Both the position numbers and the translations under genes were made by a program. The notes beneath the pieces were generated by a model. That model had not been told where the DNA came from and did no database searches. It worked only from the letters and a program-made list of their open reading frames with translations. A stretch of DNA of 64,000 nucleotides. Source: Thermoflavifilum aggregans. GTDB lineage: Bacteria > Bacteroidota > Bacteroidia > Chitinophagales > Chitinophagaceae. The first letter of the stretch is position 1; every line of letters starts with the position of its first letter. The stretch spans positions 1,798,001-1,862,000 of the forward strand of contig NZ_PGFG01000001.1 of assembly GCF_002797735.1 (NCBI RefSeq), written 5' to 3'. Positions 27,192 to 38,400 of the stretch are shown here, piece by piece.

Positions 27192-27878
27192 ATGAATAAA
27201 CCTTTTTTTCAAGCTTGTATTTTTGATCTGGATGGAGTACTGGTAAACACGGCGCATTATCATTTCCTGTCATGGAAGCAAATCACAAACCGCTGGAAGG
27301 TAACATTTACGGAACAGGATAATGAATCATTAAAAGGATTGAGCCGGGAAGATTCTCTTTCCCGTTTGCTGCATATTACCGGTAAACAACTTACGCCTGC
27401 AGAGCGGGAACAAGCATTGATTGAAAAAAATGAATTATTCCGGCAATATCTGACACAAATGACACCCGACGATGTTTTGCCGGGAGTAACGGCCTGCCTC
27501 AGGTTTCTGAAAGAAAATCATATCCGCCTTGCAGTAGCCTCATCCAGTAAAAATGCGAGAATGGTTTTGCAAAAAACAGAACTCACCCCATGGTTTGATG
27601 TCATTGTTGATGGCACAGAAATCGAAAAAGCCAAACCCGATCCGGAAGTGTTTCTCAAAGCGGCCGCCCGGCTGAATATACAACCGCATCAGGCCATTGT
27701 GTTTGAAGATGCCAAAGCAGGTGTGGAAGCTGCACTTGCAGGAGGTTTCTGTTGTGTAGGCGTCGGTCAGGCAGATATATTGCAACAGGCACATCTGATT
27801 ATTCCTGATTTTGCTTCTATTTCTCCATCTGATTTGTGGATATCATTATCTGGTTTATCTGCAGATGTTAAATATTAA
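27192..27878 (+). CDS. pgmB: Beta-phosphoglucomutase
   Basis: The 228-residue HAD-superfamily protein starts with the nucleophile motif ACIFDLDGVLVNTAHYHFLSWK. It has LKGLSREDSLSRLL in the cap, AVASSSKNA (motif 2), and KPDPEVFLKAA with IVFEDAKAGVEAALAG (motifs 3/4). These match PgmB, which converts beta-glucose 1-phosphate to glucose 6-phosphate. It sits between the amylase (12 bases) and the GH65 phosphorylase (11 bases), which would make its substrate. A cytoplasmic location is expected because there is no signal peptide. Confidence 0.95.
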   Translation: MNKPFFQACIFDLDGVLVNTAHYHFLSWKQITNRWKVTFTEQDNESLKGLSREDSLSRLLHITGKQLTPAEREQALIEKNELFRQYLTQMTPDDVLPGVTACLRFLKENHIRLAVASSSKNARMVLQKTELTPWFDVIVDGTEIEKAKPDPEVFLKAAARLNIQPHQAIVFEDAKAGVEAALAGGFCCVGVGQADILQQAHLIIPDFASISPSDLWISLSGLSADVKY

Positions 27879-27889
27879 ATCATCCGGTT

Positions 27890-30205
27890 ATGAAGAGTTT
27901 TGTGAAAGCAGATCCCTGGAAAATTATTCAGGATGGATTTGATCCTGCACAGCAATTGGTGGCCGAAAGCCTATTCAGTATCGGAAATGGCAGGATGGGT
28001 CAACGAGGAAATTTTGAGGAAAAATATTCAGGCCCATCCTTGCAGGGACATTATGTAGGCGGTGTCTATTATCCCGATAGAACCAAGGTGGGATGGTGGA
28101 AAAACGGATATCCGGAATATTTCGCAAAAGTGTTGAATGCGCCTTCCTGGATTCAGATTTTATGGAGTGTGGATGGGGAAGAAGTAGATCTGTACAGTGC
28201 GAAAGCGGTTCCTTTTTTTTACCGGGAACTGAATATGCACGATGGTTATCTGAAACGAAGCTGTATCGTTGAATTAAAAAATGGCAAACAATTGCAGATT
28301 GACAGCCTTCGTTTCTGCAGCATGACCCGGCACGAGGCAGGAGTCATTCAATATGCCATTACACCATTAAACTTTTCAGGAAACATTCAGCTCTGCCTGC
28401 CTGTGGATGCACACGTACAAAATGCAGATGCCAATTACAAAGAAAAATTCTGGGAACATGTACACAGCGAAACATCAGCATCTTCTGCTTTTGTGGTAGC
28501 ACGAACTAAAAAATCGGGTTTTGTGGTAAGCACCGGCATTCATGCCCGTATTTTATTACACAAACAAATCCTGCCTGTTTCATTTGAGTATGTCTCCGAT
28601 GAAAAATATGCAGCCCTGCAGGCAGTGCTGCCGGTGGAACAAGGCAATACGTATGTGATAGAAAAATATGCAGCTGTGCTTTCTTCGTTGAATCATCAGC
28701 CATCGTGCATACTTACATCTACACAAAAACAGCTGCAAACATTTGTGCAGCTGGGGTTTGATCAACTGCTTGCAGAACAGAAAAATTACTGGTCCGAAAA
28801 ATGGCAAACCATGGATGTGCAGATTGATGGTGATGTGCATGCACAACAAGGCATCCGGTTCAATATTTTTCAGCTGCATCAAACCTACACCGGCGATGAT
28901 GAACGATTGAACATAGGCCCCAAAGGTTTTACCGGTGAAAAATACGGAGGTGCCACCTACTGGGATACTGAGGCTTATTGCCTGCCTTTTTATCTGGCTA
29001 CAGCAGGACAACAGGTTGCACGCAATCTGTTGCTTTACCGCTATCGTCATTTACCCAAAGCCATTGAAAACGCCCGTAAGCTGGGATTTAGCAAGGGGGC
29101 TGCCCTTTATCCGATGGTAACCATGAATGGTGAAGAATGCCACAATGAATGGGAAATTACATTTGAAGAAATCCATCGCAACGGCGCCATTGCTTATGCG
29201 ATATGGAATTATGTCAATTATACAGGCGATGAAGCCTATCTGATTGATTACGGACTGGAAGTACTGATTGCTATTGCCCGTTTCTGGGCTCAGCGTGTAA
29301 ACTGGAGTGAACCCAAACAAAAATATGTGATCCTGGGCGTAACAGGCCCAAATGAATATGAAAACAATGTAAACAACAATTGGTACACCAACTATATTGC
29401 CTGCTGGTGCATGGAATATGCTGAAACTGTCATTCAATATGTGAAACAGCAAGCTCCGCAAAAATTTGCGGCTTTATGTGCACAGCTTGAGTTTGATGAA
29501 GAAAATGAAATTTCGGCCTGGAAGCATATCCGGCAACACATATATCTGCCCGAGGAACCTTCCTTAGGCATTCTGCTGCAGCAGGAAGGATATCTGGATA
29601 AAGAACAGCAGCTAGTCAGTGATTTGTCGCCTGATGATCTGCCCTTGTACAAACACTGGAGCTGGGATCGCATCCTGCGTTCATGTTTCATCAAGCAGGC
29701 CGATGTATTGCAGGGTATCTATTTTTTTGAAGATCGTTTTTCAATCGAACAAATTCGCAGGAATTTTTATTTCTACGAGCCCCGCACGGTGCATGAATCA
29801 TCACTTTCACCCTGCATACACAGCATTCTCGCTGCCAAAATAGGGGATGAACAAAAAGCCTATGAGCTTTACCTGCGCACCGCCCGGCTGGACCTGGACG
29901 ATTACAACAAAGACACCGCCGATGGTTGCCATATCACCAGCATGGCGGGCACCTGGCTAAGCATTGTGCAAGGTTTTGCGGGCATGCGGGTGAGGAGAGG
30001 AGCTCTGCATTTCAGGCCTTTTATTCCCCGCCGGTGGCAGGCTTATGAATTTCGTTTTCAGTTTCGGGGAAACTGGCTTCGGGTGCGAGTCAGCCAAAAG
30101 GAAATTTTGCTTGAAAATCATGGGAATAAACCGCTGGAAGTGTTTATATTTGATGAACCACACCGGATAGATGAACAACTTCGGGTGTGCGTGCAACGAA
30201 CTTAA
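27890..30205 (+). CDS. GH65 maltose phosphorylase
   Basis: The 771-residue cytoplasmic protein has the GH65 plan: N-terminal beta-sandwich (QLVAESLFSIGNGRMGQRGNFEE), an (alpha/alpha)6 barrel and a small C-terminal sheet. The general acid is E489 in GVTGPNEYENNV. NGEECHNEWEITFEEIHRN resembles, from memory, maltose phosphorylases rather than trehalose or kojibiose phosphorylases. It would split maltose with phosphate into glucose and beta-glucose 1-phosphate, the substrate of pgmB just upstream. The order carrier-amylase-pgmB-GH65 supports this. Specificity for another glucobiose is not excluded. Confidence 0.92.
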   Translation: MKSFVKADPWKIIQDGFDPAQQLVAESLFSIGNGRMGQRGNFEEKYSGPSLQGHYVGGVYYPDRTKVGWWKNGYPEYFAKVLNAPSWIQILWSVDGEEVDLYSAKAVPFFYRELNMHDGYLKRSCIVELKNGKQLQIDSLRFCSMTRHEAGVIQYAITPLNFSGNIQLCLPVDAHVQNADANYKEKFWEHVHSETSASSAFVVARTKKSGFVVSTGIHARILLHKQILPVSFEYVSDEKYAALQAVLPVEQGNTYVIEKYAAVLSSLNHQPSCILTSTQKQLQTFVQLGFDQLLAEQKNYWSEKWQTMDVQIDGDVHAQQGIRFNIFQLHQTYTGDDERLNIGPKGFTGEKYGGATYWDTEAYCLPFYLATAGQQVARNLLLYRYRHLPKAIENARKLGFSKGAALYPMVTMNGEECHNEWEITFEEIHRNGAIAYAIWNYVNYTGDEAYLIDYGLEVLIAIARFWAQRVNWSEPKQKYVILGVTGPNEYENNVNNNWYTNYIACWCMEYAETVIQYVKQQAPQKFAALCAQLEFDEENEISAWKHIRQHIYLPEEPSLGILLQQEGYLDKEQQLVSDLSPDDLPLYKHWSWDRILRSCFIKQADVLQGIYFFEDRFSIEQIRRNFYFYEPRTVHESSLSPCIHSILAAKIGDEQKAYELYLRTARLDLDDYNKDTADGCHITSMAGTWLSIVQGFAGMRVRRGALHFRPFIPRRWQAYEFRFQFRGNWLRVRVSQKEILLENHGNKPLEVFIFDEPHRIDEQLRVCVQRT

Positions 30206-30214
30206 CGGCTAAAC

Positions 30215-32158
30215 ATGGCTTCCATACCCACTTCCGCGGCCCGACCGGCTCAGGTGCTACCGGTATCACTTCTCACGGATTTTGATATTTCGCTGTTTCA
30301 GGCCGGCAAGCATTATCGTTTGTATCAAAAACTGGGATGCCATCTTGATACCTATGAAAACCAAGAGGGTGCTTATTTTGCTGTATGGGCTCCCTATGCG
30401 GAACAGGTTTCAGTGATTGGCACATGTAACAATTGGCAGGCGGGTGTACATCCGCTTTTTCCGCGTTGGGATCAGTCGGGCATCTGGGAAGGATTTATAC
30501 CGAGAGTAAAAGCCGGCGATCTGTACAAATACCAGATTCGTTCACGCGATGGGGAAGTGCTTTACAAAGGCGATCCTTATGCTTTTCACTGGGAAACACG
30601 GCCGAAAACAGCATCCATCGCCTGGCCGCTGGATTATGCATGGCATGATCAGGAATGGATGCAGCATCGTAAACAATACAATGATCTGAAAAGTCCTTTT
30701 TCGGTTTATGAAGTACATCTCGGCTCCTGGCGTCGGCCTGACCCGAATAACCATGAAGTATTTTATTCCTATCGCCAAATTGCCGATCAGCTGGTGCCCT
30801 ATGTGAAAGAAATGGGATTTACCCATGTGGAACTGATGCCTGTGATGGAGCACCCCTTTGATGGTTCATGGGGCTATCAGATTACCGGTTATTTTGCACC
30901 TACATCCCGATACGGCACTCCGCAGGATTTCATGTACATGATTGATCAGTTTCATCAGGCCGGCATCGGTGTGATCCTGGACTGGGTGCCTTCGCATTTC
31001 CCGGGCGATGCGCATGGCCTGTTCCGCTTTGATGGCTCCCATGTGTATGAATATGCTGATATGCGCAAGGGTTTTCAAAAAGACTGGAACAGCTATATTT
31101 TTAATTATGCCCGAAATGAAGTACGCTCATTTTTGCTGAGCAATGCTGTGTATTGGTTGGATCTATATCATGCCGATGGACTGCGCGTAGATGCCGTAGC
31201 ATCCATGATTTACCTGGATTATTCCCGCAAACAGGGCGAATGGATACCCAATGACCGGGGAGGGAGAGAAAACCTGGAAGCTATTTCCTTGCTTCAGGAG
31301 CTCAACACCATTGTGTATGAACAATATCCGGATACCCAAACCATTGCTGAAGAATCCACTGCTTTTTATGGCGTGTCAAAACCGGTTTATCTGGGCGGAT
31401 TGGGATTTGGGATGAAATGGATGATGGGATGGATGAATGATACACTGGAATATTTCAAAACAGATCCCTATTTCAGACAGTTTCATCATGATCAGCTTAC
31501 TTTCAGCCTGGTCTATGCATTCAGTGAAAACTTCATGCTCCCGCTTTCGCATGATGAGGTGGTACATGGCAAATCGCCCATGATCTACAAAATGCCGGGC
31601 GACGACTGGCAGAAATTTGCCAACCTGCGTTTGCTGTATGCGTATATGTTTACCCATCCCGGTAGTAAATTATTGTTTATGGGCAATGAATTTGCCCAGA
31701 CATCTGAATGGAATTTCAAACGCGAACTGGATTGGTATCTGTTGCAATACCAGCCACATCAGGGCATGCAGCAACTCATCAAACAATTGAATGCATTGTA
31801 CCGAAATCAAACAGCCCTGCATGAAACACAGTTTATGCCCATAGGCTTTGAATGGATTGATATAGGCGATCGTCAGCACAGCATTTTTATTTATTCACGG
31901 CATGAAATCAATGGATATCGCAAGTTGTTGATTGCCCTAAATATGACACCCGTACCCAGGATGAATTATGAAATAGGTATGCCGGAAAACAGCAGCTGGC
32001 GTGAAATCCTGAATACTGATCATCCCGATTTCGGAGGAAGTGGTGTGCTGAATCCAGGGACCTATCAAACCCAACAACAACTGTGTAAAGGCAAGCCCTA
32101 TCAACTCACTATACATTTGCCACCGCTGGGTGCTGTAATTATGGAAAGAATTGCTTAA
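30215..32158 (+). CDS. glgB: 1,4-alpha-glucan branching enzyme
   Basis: The 647-residue protein has an N-terminal CBM48-like domain (GAYFAVWAPYAEQVSVIGTCNNWQ) and a GH13 barrel with the branching-enzyme signature YEVHLGSWRRPDPNN. Catalytic residues are D326 in DGLRVDAVAS, E379 in TIAEESTAF and D447 in LSHDEVVHGK. The shorter N-terminus fits the one-module GlgB type. It adds alpha-1,6 branches to glycogen in the cytoplasm. It lies 9 bases after the GH65 gene, so glycogen branching is tied to maltose use; glgA and glgC are not in the window. Confidence 0.94.
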   Translation: MASIPTSAARPAQVLPVSLLTDFDISLFQAGKHYRLYQKLGCHLDTYENQEGAYFAVWAPYAEQVSVIGTCNNWQAGVHPLFPRWDQSGIWEGFIPRVKAGDLYKYQIRSRDGEVLYKGDPYAFHWETRPKTASIAWPLDYAWHDQEWMQHRKQYNDLKSPFSVYEVHLGSWRRPDPNNHEVFYSYRQIADQLVPYVKEMGFTHVELMPVMEHPFDGSWGYQITGYFAPTSRYGTPQDFMYMIDQFHQAGIGVILDWVPSHFPGDAHGLFRFDGSHVYEYADMRKGFQKDWNSYIFNYARNEVRSFLLSNAVYWLDLYHADGLRVDAVASMIYLDYSRKQGEWIPNDRGGRENLEAISLLQELNTIVYEQYPDTQTIAEESTAFYGVSKPVYLGGLGFGMKWMMGWMNDTLEYFKTDPYFRQFHHDQLTFSLVYAFSENFMLPLSHDEVVHGKSPMIYKMPGDDWQKFANLRLLYAYMFTHPGSKLLFMGNEFAQTSEWNFKRELDWYLLQYQPHQGMQQLIKQLNALYRNQTALHETQFMPIGFEWIDIGDRQHSIFIYSRHEINGYRKLLIALNMTPVPRMNYEIGMPENSSWREILNTDHPDFGGSGVLNPGTYQTQQQLCKGKPYQLTIHLPPLGAVIMERIA

Positions 32159-32258
32159 TATTTAACCGGCAGCATATTATCAAGAGATGATCATGTACGC
32201 ACAGCATACTGATACGGTATATTGTTCAATTAAAATATTCGTTCCATAACCGGTAGCT

Positions 32259-33008
32259 ATGTTAAAGGAAGAACGACAGGCATATATCCTGAAACAAATC
32301 AATCTGCACAATAAAGTGTTATCATCACAATTGGCAGCTACGCTTGGTGTTTCAGAAGATACGATTCTGCGTGACTTAAAAGAGCTGGCCAGCAAAGGTA
32401 GCATTGTTAAGGTACATGGAGGAGCCGTAAGTCCGTCGTTTTATCATCCGCTTAATCATCATGTACCTACCTACGCCACTGAAGCCAAGAAGGAAATAGC
32501 GCAGAAAGTGATTACACTTATTAAAAATGATATGGTGGTATTAACCGGCGGAGGTACCACGATGATTGAACTGGCCAAAGCCATTCCGGACAATCTGCGG
32601 GCTACCTTTTTCACAATCAGTCCGCTGGTTGCTATTGAACTGGTTGCTCATCCCAATCTCACGGTGATCACTATCGGCGGCGAGCTTTCCAAAGGATCGT
32701 ACGTACATATCGGTGCCAGCGTCATCAACCAATTGCGTGATCTTCAGGCTGATCTCTGTTTGCTGGGTACAAACGGATTATCAATTGATAAAGGCATTAC
32801 AGATTCAGACTGGGAAATTGTACAGGTGAAAAAAGCCATGATTCAGGCTTGTGAAAAGACAGCCATTCTTTGCATTTCTGAAAAACTGGATTCCTATCAG
32901 AAATTCAAGGTATGCACACTGGACAGCATTCATTATCTCATCACTGAACTGCCACCAGCATCTCCGCTATTGCAACCTTATGCACAAAAACAACTCAGGA
33001 TTCTGTGA
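32259..33008 (+). CDS. DeoR/GlpR-family transcriptional regulator
   Basis: The 249-residue protein has an N-terminal winged helix (MLKEERQAYILKQINLHNKVLSSQLAATLGVSEDTILRDLKELASKG) with the DeoR signature, then a sugar-phosphate-sensing domain with KKEIAQKVITLIKNDMVVLTGGGTTMIELAKAIP and GINGL-like LGTNGLSIDKGIT. Such repressors usually respond to phosphorylated sugars. It lies 100 bases after glgB on the same strand and is the only regulator in the maltose locus, so control of that locus is a fair guess. LacI- or SusR-type regulators are more usual there. No operator was identified. Confidence 0.9.
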   Translation: MLKEERQAYILKQINLHNKVLSSQLAATLGVSEDTILRDLKELASKGSIVKVHGGAVSPSFYHPLNHHVPTYATEAKKEIAQKVITLIKNDMVVLTGGGTTMIELAKAIPDNLRATFFTISPLVAIELVAHPNLTVITIGGELSKGSYVHIGASVINQLRDLQADLCLLGTNGLSIDKGITDSDWEIVQVKKAMIQACEKTAILCISEKLDSYQKFKVCTLDSIHYLITELPPASPLLQPYAQKQLRIL

Positions 33009-33030
33009 AAATGATATGCGTGCATGCATG

Positions 33031-33756
33031 TCATGGTGTTTGCGGATAGCCATTGGTGTAATAATCCAGCGTAATTTTTGTTTTACTTGTTGCCAGCGTA
33101 TCGTATTGTTTCCCTCTCACATACCAGGTATAGTTACGGGTTTGAGAAAGTGAAAGTGTTGCTTTGGCCAATGTAATATGTGTTCCTGTTTCCCGCACCA
33201 GATAGGTGCCTGCATAAGGAAGTTTGACATAATCTTTCACGCCTTTGTAAGGAACAGCTGCAAACAACACCGTGCTATCGGGCAGTGAAAGAATATCTAT
33301 GGTTTGGTTGGATTGAATCAGATTCACACATTGCACCATTACATATCCGCTATCTGTGGGTTGAGTACGGTTCTCAACCATCACAAAAGGATCTTTGCTG
33401 ATATCTCCGCTCCAGATGATACCATAACGCTTACCACTCTCAATGCTGATATTGGCCTGTGCTACTGGAGTAAATGTGGTATCTCCATCTATGCTGACAG
33501 CTATGGTTCCCTGTCCGGGCGCAAGGGCAGCATATTCCACCGTACCAGGGAATATGCCTGCATACGCTAGTCCCGTACCGGTAATTTTTTGTCCATTCCA
33601 TAAAAACTGATAACTCCTGGTGGTGTTCGGTTCGCCGTTTACAAATTTCACGGATGCATAATCAGTTGCCGGATTCACAGGAATAGCAATCTGATTTTTT
33701 TTACATGCCTCCAGGCTGATGATGGTCAGAAAAGCAAGTGATAGAATGTATTTCAT
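33031..33756 (-). CDS. DUF4397 domain lipoprotein
   Basis: The protein has 241 residues from ATG 33756. The signal peptide (MKYILSLAFLTIISLEAC) ends in a lipobox with Cys18. Two repeats of a beta-rich DUF4397-like unit follow: YASVKFVNGEPNTTRSYQFLWNGQ and YVMVQCVNLIQSNQTIDILSLPD. Such proteins are envelope lipoproteins of unknown role in Bacteroidota. It is the last gene of susC-susD-DUF4397, 52 bases after susD, so it may be an accessory surface glycan- or peptide-binding part. It converges with the DeoR gene across 22 bases. Confidence 0.75.
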   Translation of the reverse strand: MKYILSLAFLTIISLEACKKNQIAIPVNPATDYASVKFVNGEPNTTRSYQFLWNGQKITGTGLAYAGIFPGTVEYAALAPGQGTIAVSIDGDTTFTPVAQANISIESGKRYGIIWSGDISKDPFVMVENRTQPTDSGYVMVQCVNLIQSNQTIDILSLPDSTVLFAAVPYKGVKDYVKLPYAGTYLVRETGTHITLAKATLSLSQTRNYTWYVRGKQYDTLATSKTKITLDYYTNGYPQTP

Positions 33757-33808
33757 ATACAGCAATGATTTCAGTCATGAACAATAAAATAAAACCATGT
33801 AAAAATCT

Positions 33809-35371
33809 TCAGGGCTGGCTGAACCAGCATTCCAATGTATGATAATCGGGCTGATCAGCACCAATCTTTTTCAATGCATTCATATTCCAAACATATTCCG
33901 AATTATATCTGGGTCTCACGCGATAAGCAGGTTTACCATTGTTATCCACATACATCTGGCTGGGCAAGGGTAGGGTGAAGCCCATGAAAACCTGTTGTCC
34001 TGTTTTCGGATCTATATCGGTGTAATGATATTTGCGCAAATCATTCCATACTTCCACATATCCGAATCCCCAAAGTGCGATAAACTTCTGGCACATAATC
34101 ATCGAAAGGGTAAGTTGATTGGGATCAGCAGGAATAACCTGTGGGTTACTCAAGAAACTTACCACCGATGGATCGGTAAGTTTCAGTCCACAGAACTGGA
34201 TATGTGCACCAATGCCGGCTGTATAAGCTGCCAGCGCCGTGGCCATATCTCCTTTTTTGTAGGCAGCTTCGGCCTTGCAGAACTGCAATTCCGCATATGT
34301 CATGATAGGGAAGGGGCCTTCGCTGAATACATACTTACCCGGATCGCCGTGCTGCGGTGAGCGGCTCAGTCCATAGGGATTCAAAAGGGCCCTGCTGGTT
34401 ACGGATCGCGCTGTATCACCCAATACTGCATCGGCTCCCCGATAATTTCCGGCTGCATCCGTAACCAGCATCACCGGCATGCGCGGATCTGCCTGGCCAA
34501 ACATCGTACCATTCATCAGATTCACAATAAACTGAGACTGCCGATAGGTGCTGAAGTTGTTGCGGGTGGGGCCAAGAAAATTGGCATCTGCAGAGGAATT
34601 GCCGTTGAAAGGCACCAGCATGTTATCGGCATTGCTGGCAAAGGATTGATTGACCCAGGCAATAACTGAATCCGGATTGTAGTACTGGGATGCTTTATTG
34701 GATAACGTCTGCATGGCTCTTGCTTTCAGGCCATACACAAATTTGATCCATTTGCTGCGATCTCCTTTATATACCAGATCGCCACGGGCCAGATTGGCCT
34801 GCGAAACACCACCATCGGTACGGTTTAAATAAGCCAGTGCTGAATCGCACAGAGCAAAAACCGTTTGATAGGCATACGGCTGATCATCGTAATCATATTC
34901 CGACATGTTCGGATCTTCGATAAACGCATTTCTGATGATAATTGGACCATGATAATCGGTTGCTGTCAACCAGCCCCAGGCGCGCAATGCATAACCCACA
35001 CCCACATAATCCCACTGCTGTGCATTCATACCATTTTCAATCATCCGGCTCAGGTTCATCCCCATATCAAAATAAACCATCCGCCATATTTGCCCCATGT
35101 TATCACTTGCAGGATAGTAACCATACAAATCAGCATTGGAACTACCGGCATAATAATGGAAGAAATTATTATAACAACCGAGATAACGACCGTCAAAACC
35201 TATATCCACAGCCATTTTGGAAAGGATGGGCGATAGCCATAATGCAGCTTCCACATTATCGGGATTGCTGGGATCGCTATTGATATCCAGATATTTTTTG
35301 CAGCTGGTGAATGACATAGCCAATCCCAGCAATATCAACAAGCTGAAAATATAGGTGCTGAACTTTTTCAT
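33809..35371 (-). CDS. SusD/RagB-like outer-membrane nutrient-binding lipoprotein
   Basis: From ATG 35371 the protein has 520 residues. The signal peptide ends LGLAMSFTSCKKYLDINSDPSNPDN, giving a lipobox Cys at about 24 and the SusD-family start. TPR-like helices and segments such as YALRAWGWLTATDYHGPII and AELQFCKAEAAYKKGDMATALAAYTAGI place it in the SusD-like_2 group. It would cap the SusC channel and bind the nutrient at the cell surface. It lies 47 bases after susC. The substrate is unknown; this group is not tied to starch, so the nearby maltose locus does not prove a link. Confidence 0.92.
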   Translation of the reverse strand: MKKFSTYIFSLLILLGLAMSFTSCKKYLDINSDPSNPDNVEAALWLSPILSKMAVDIGFDGRYLGCYNNFFHYYAGSSNADLYGYYPASDNMGQIWRMVYFDMGMNLSRMIENGMNAQQWDYVGVGYALRAWGWLTATDYHGPIIIRNAFIEDPNMSEYDYDDQPYAYQTVFALCDSALAYLNRTDGGVSQANLARGDLVYKGDRSKWIKFVYGLKARAMQTLSNKASQYYNPDSVIAWVNQSFASNADNMLVPFNGNSSADANFLGPTRNNFSTYRQSQFIVNLMNGTMFGQADPRMPVMLVTDAAGNYRGADAVLGDTARSVTSRALLNPYGLSRSPQHGDPGKYVFSEGPFPIMTYAELQFCKAEAAYKKGDMATALAAYTAGIGAHIQFCGLKLTDPSVVSFLSNPQVIPADPNQLTLSMIMCQKFIALWGFGYVEVWNDLRKYHYTDIDPKTGQQVFMGFTLPLPSQMYVDNNGKPAYRVRPRYNSEYVWNMNALKKIGADQPDYHTLECWFSQP

Positions 35372-35418
35372 ATCGATGTACATTTTGAATTACTATGAAT
35401 TACGATCAAATCAAAAAA

Positions 35419-38400
35419 TCAAAAACGGGCATTCAGGGTGAAATTGAATACGCGGGGTTTTCCCACTACATTGTAATCAATACCGGCACCACCGGAACCC
35501 AGTGTGGCAGGCGTGGTACCATTCACATCGGGATCCTGGCCACTGTAATTAGTAATCATAAACAAATTGGAAGAAGAAATGCTTACGCTCAATGCCTGGA
35601 TGGTGTGCTGCCGCCCTAGCCATTTCTTTGGAATATCATACATCAGATACACATCACGCAGCCGTATCCAGTTGATATTTTTTTCCACAAAATCCGATTC
35701 CACACTCACGTTGGAAAAATAATTGGAATTGTACATCGGCGTAATCTGAATGGTGTTGGGTGTAGGCTTGGAAGAATTTTCCATTCCATCTTTCAATACA
35801 CCTTTCACAACTACAGGTGTTTCACGGTTGAGCGTGGCCGTACTTAATCCCAGGCGATAGAGTTGCAGGGCCGTTGCATTGAATACATCACCTCCACGCC
35901 TGAAATCGAACAGAAAGGAAAGCGTAAAACCTTTCCATTCAAAGCTGTTGTTCACGCCACCGGTATATTTCGGATTGCGATCGCCCACCACCTGAAAACT
36001 GTTGTCTTTTAAGGGATAACCGTTTAATGGATTAATGAGAATATCGCCATTGTTGTTGCGCATCCAGGTAGCGCCGGTGAAGGTAGTCAGAGGGCCGCCT
36101 ACTTTCATGCCATTGCGCAGATTGCCATACAGCCAGGTGTCGGAATTATAGAATTCCGTTACACCGGATGGGAGACTAAGCAATTTGCTTCTGTTAAATG
36201 CATAATTGACTGTAATATCCCAGCGCAAAGCCGAAGTTTGCACAGGAGTAGCTGTCAGCGTCAGCTCCAGGCCGTGATTGGTGAGGCTTCCGCCGTTGAT
36301 GGTGTAAAGCACAAATCCCGGAGCATACGATTTACGCACCAGGGGCACAATCTGGTGAATGGATTTGGTTTTGTAATATTCTCCATCCAGAATCAGGCGG
36401 CTGTTGTAAAATTCCAGATGCGCACCATAGGAATAAGAAGTGGTTTGTTCCGGACGAAGATAAGGATTGGGTCCGTTGAAATTGAATGCAAATCCGCCGC
36501 CTGTCGTCGTCTGCGGCAATAAACCCGGATAAATCTGATAGGGTGGTGCATCTTTTCCCACCTGTGCTACCGAAGCTCGTAGCTTGCCGAAACTGATGAC
36601 CTGTTTCAAGCCTGCAAGCGCAGGGATTTCGGTAAAAGCAAAGCTTAGATTTGCTGACGGATAAAAGAAATGATTCCGACCGATAGGCAAAGTAGAAGTC
36701 CAGTCGTTTCTGCCCGTCAGTTGCAGATGAAAGATTTCCTTATATCCCAGATTGAATTCACCAAACACGCCGATCAGGCGTTTTCTTACCAAGCTGGTAA
36801 GATTGCTGATGGTCAGGGGATTGGCGATATTCAAAGAAACAAAATCATTCACCAGAAAATTCTGCCCGCTTTGTGCCTCAGTGTGATTGCTGTTGTTATA
36901 CACCGCATTTCCTAACAGCAAAGACGTATGCCATTGCCCGAAATCATAGGAAGCCTTCACAAGCAATTGTGTATACAGGTTCTGTACAATGGATGTGTAC
37001 TGATCAATGCGGCCTTTAAACTGATAGGCAAAGGTGGAATTGGCATTGTAATAAATCATGCCATTGGTAGTATAGGCATCATTACCCAGGCGACCGCTGA
37101 TGGATAGCCAGCGCAGCGGATCGTAGGTAATACCAAAATTGCCTATAACCCTTCTAGTTTTATCATAAAAATGATTTTTGTTTACAGAAAAGAATGGATT
37201 ATCATATTCCTGGTCAGGTGTATGATTGGGATACACAAGTTTTTTAGAACCATCCGGATTCAGGTAATCGCGCACATCCATATAGGGTGGCCATAAATAC
37301 AATCCCAGCAAAAAGCTGGTAGGACCTTTTTCGGCCTTGGTATTGTCAGCCTGGATGTAGGAAATGGAAGCATCGGTGGAGAGTTTGTTTGAAATCCGTG
37401 CATTCACACGCAAAGCCACATTGATTCTTTTGTAATCCGTATTGGGCACCACACCCTGATCATCCAAATAGCTGGATGATAAACGATAGGTGATTTGGTT
37501 ATTCCCACCGGAAAAAGATAGGTCATGCGTTTGGCGAATGCCCGTGCGGAAGAAATGATGAATATTGTCGTAAAACTGGGTACCGGCAGGAATACGCGGA
37601 CCAAAATAACTGACTGAACTGGGATCAAAAACACCATTGAATCCGCGGTCGTATACACGCTGCACTTCCGGAAAACGATAGAGCTTGGTAGTGGTCAGCG
37701 TACCGTTGTAATCCACAGTGGGTTTGCCGGCTTTGCCCGATTTGGTAGTAATCACAATCGCTCCGCTGGTAGCATCAATACCGTATAAAGCAGTAGCTTC
37801 AGGACCCTTCAGCACGGTAATACTTTCAATATCGTTGGGGTTTAAATCTGCAATGCGATTGGTAAAATCAAACCGGCGATTGGCATAGTCTACTGCGCTT
37901 TGGTTGATAGACGTCAAAGAAGCCGTGCTGAAAGTGGAGTTATCAACCGGTACACCATCTACGATGAACAATGGAGAATTGCTTAATCCGATGGAATTGA
38001 TGCCCCTAAGCTGAATGGCATCTGAGGCTCCGGGCATTCCGCTGGTGGTACTCACCGTTAAACCGGCCACACGTCCCTGCAAAGCCTCCACAAAATCCGT
38101 TCGGTGTGTATTTTCAATGTCCGCACCGCTGATTTTCTGTACCGCATAACCCAGCGTGCGCTCCTGTTGCTGTTGCCCCAGAGCTGTAACCACCACTTCA
38201 TTCAATTGTGATCGGGTGGGCTGCAGCGTAACCCGGAAGGCTGACTGATCATCTACTTTCACTTCCTGCGGCGTATAGCCAATAAAGCTGAATTGTAAAG
38301 TTTCTCCCGGAGCGGTTGAAAGCTGAAAACGGCCGTTGACATCTGTAGTGGTACCTCTGTTCGTTCCTTTCACCTTAACGGTAACGCCTACAAGAGGGCT

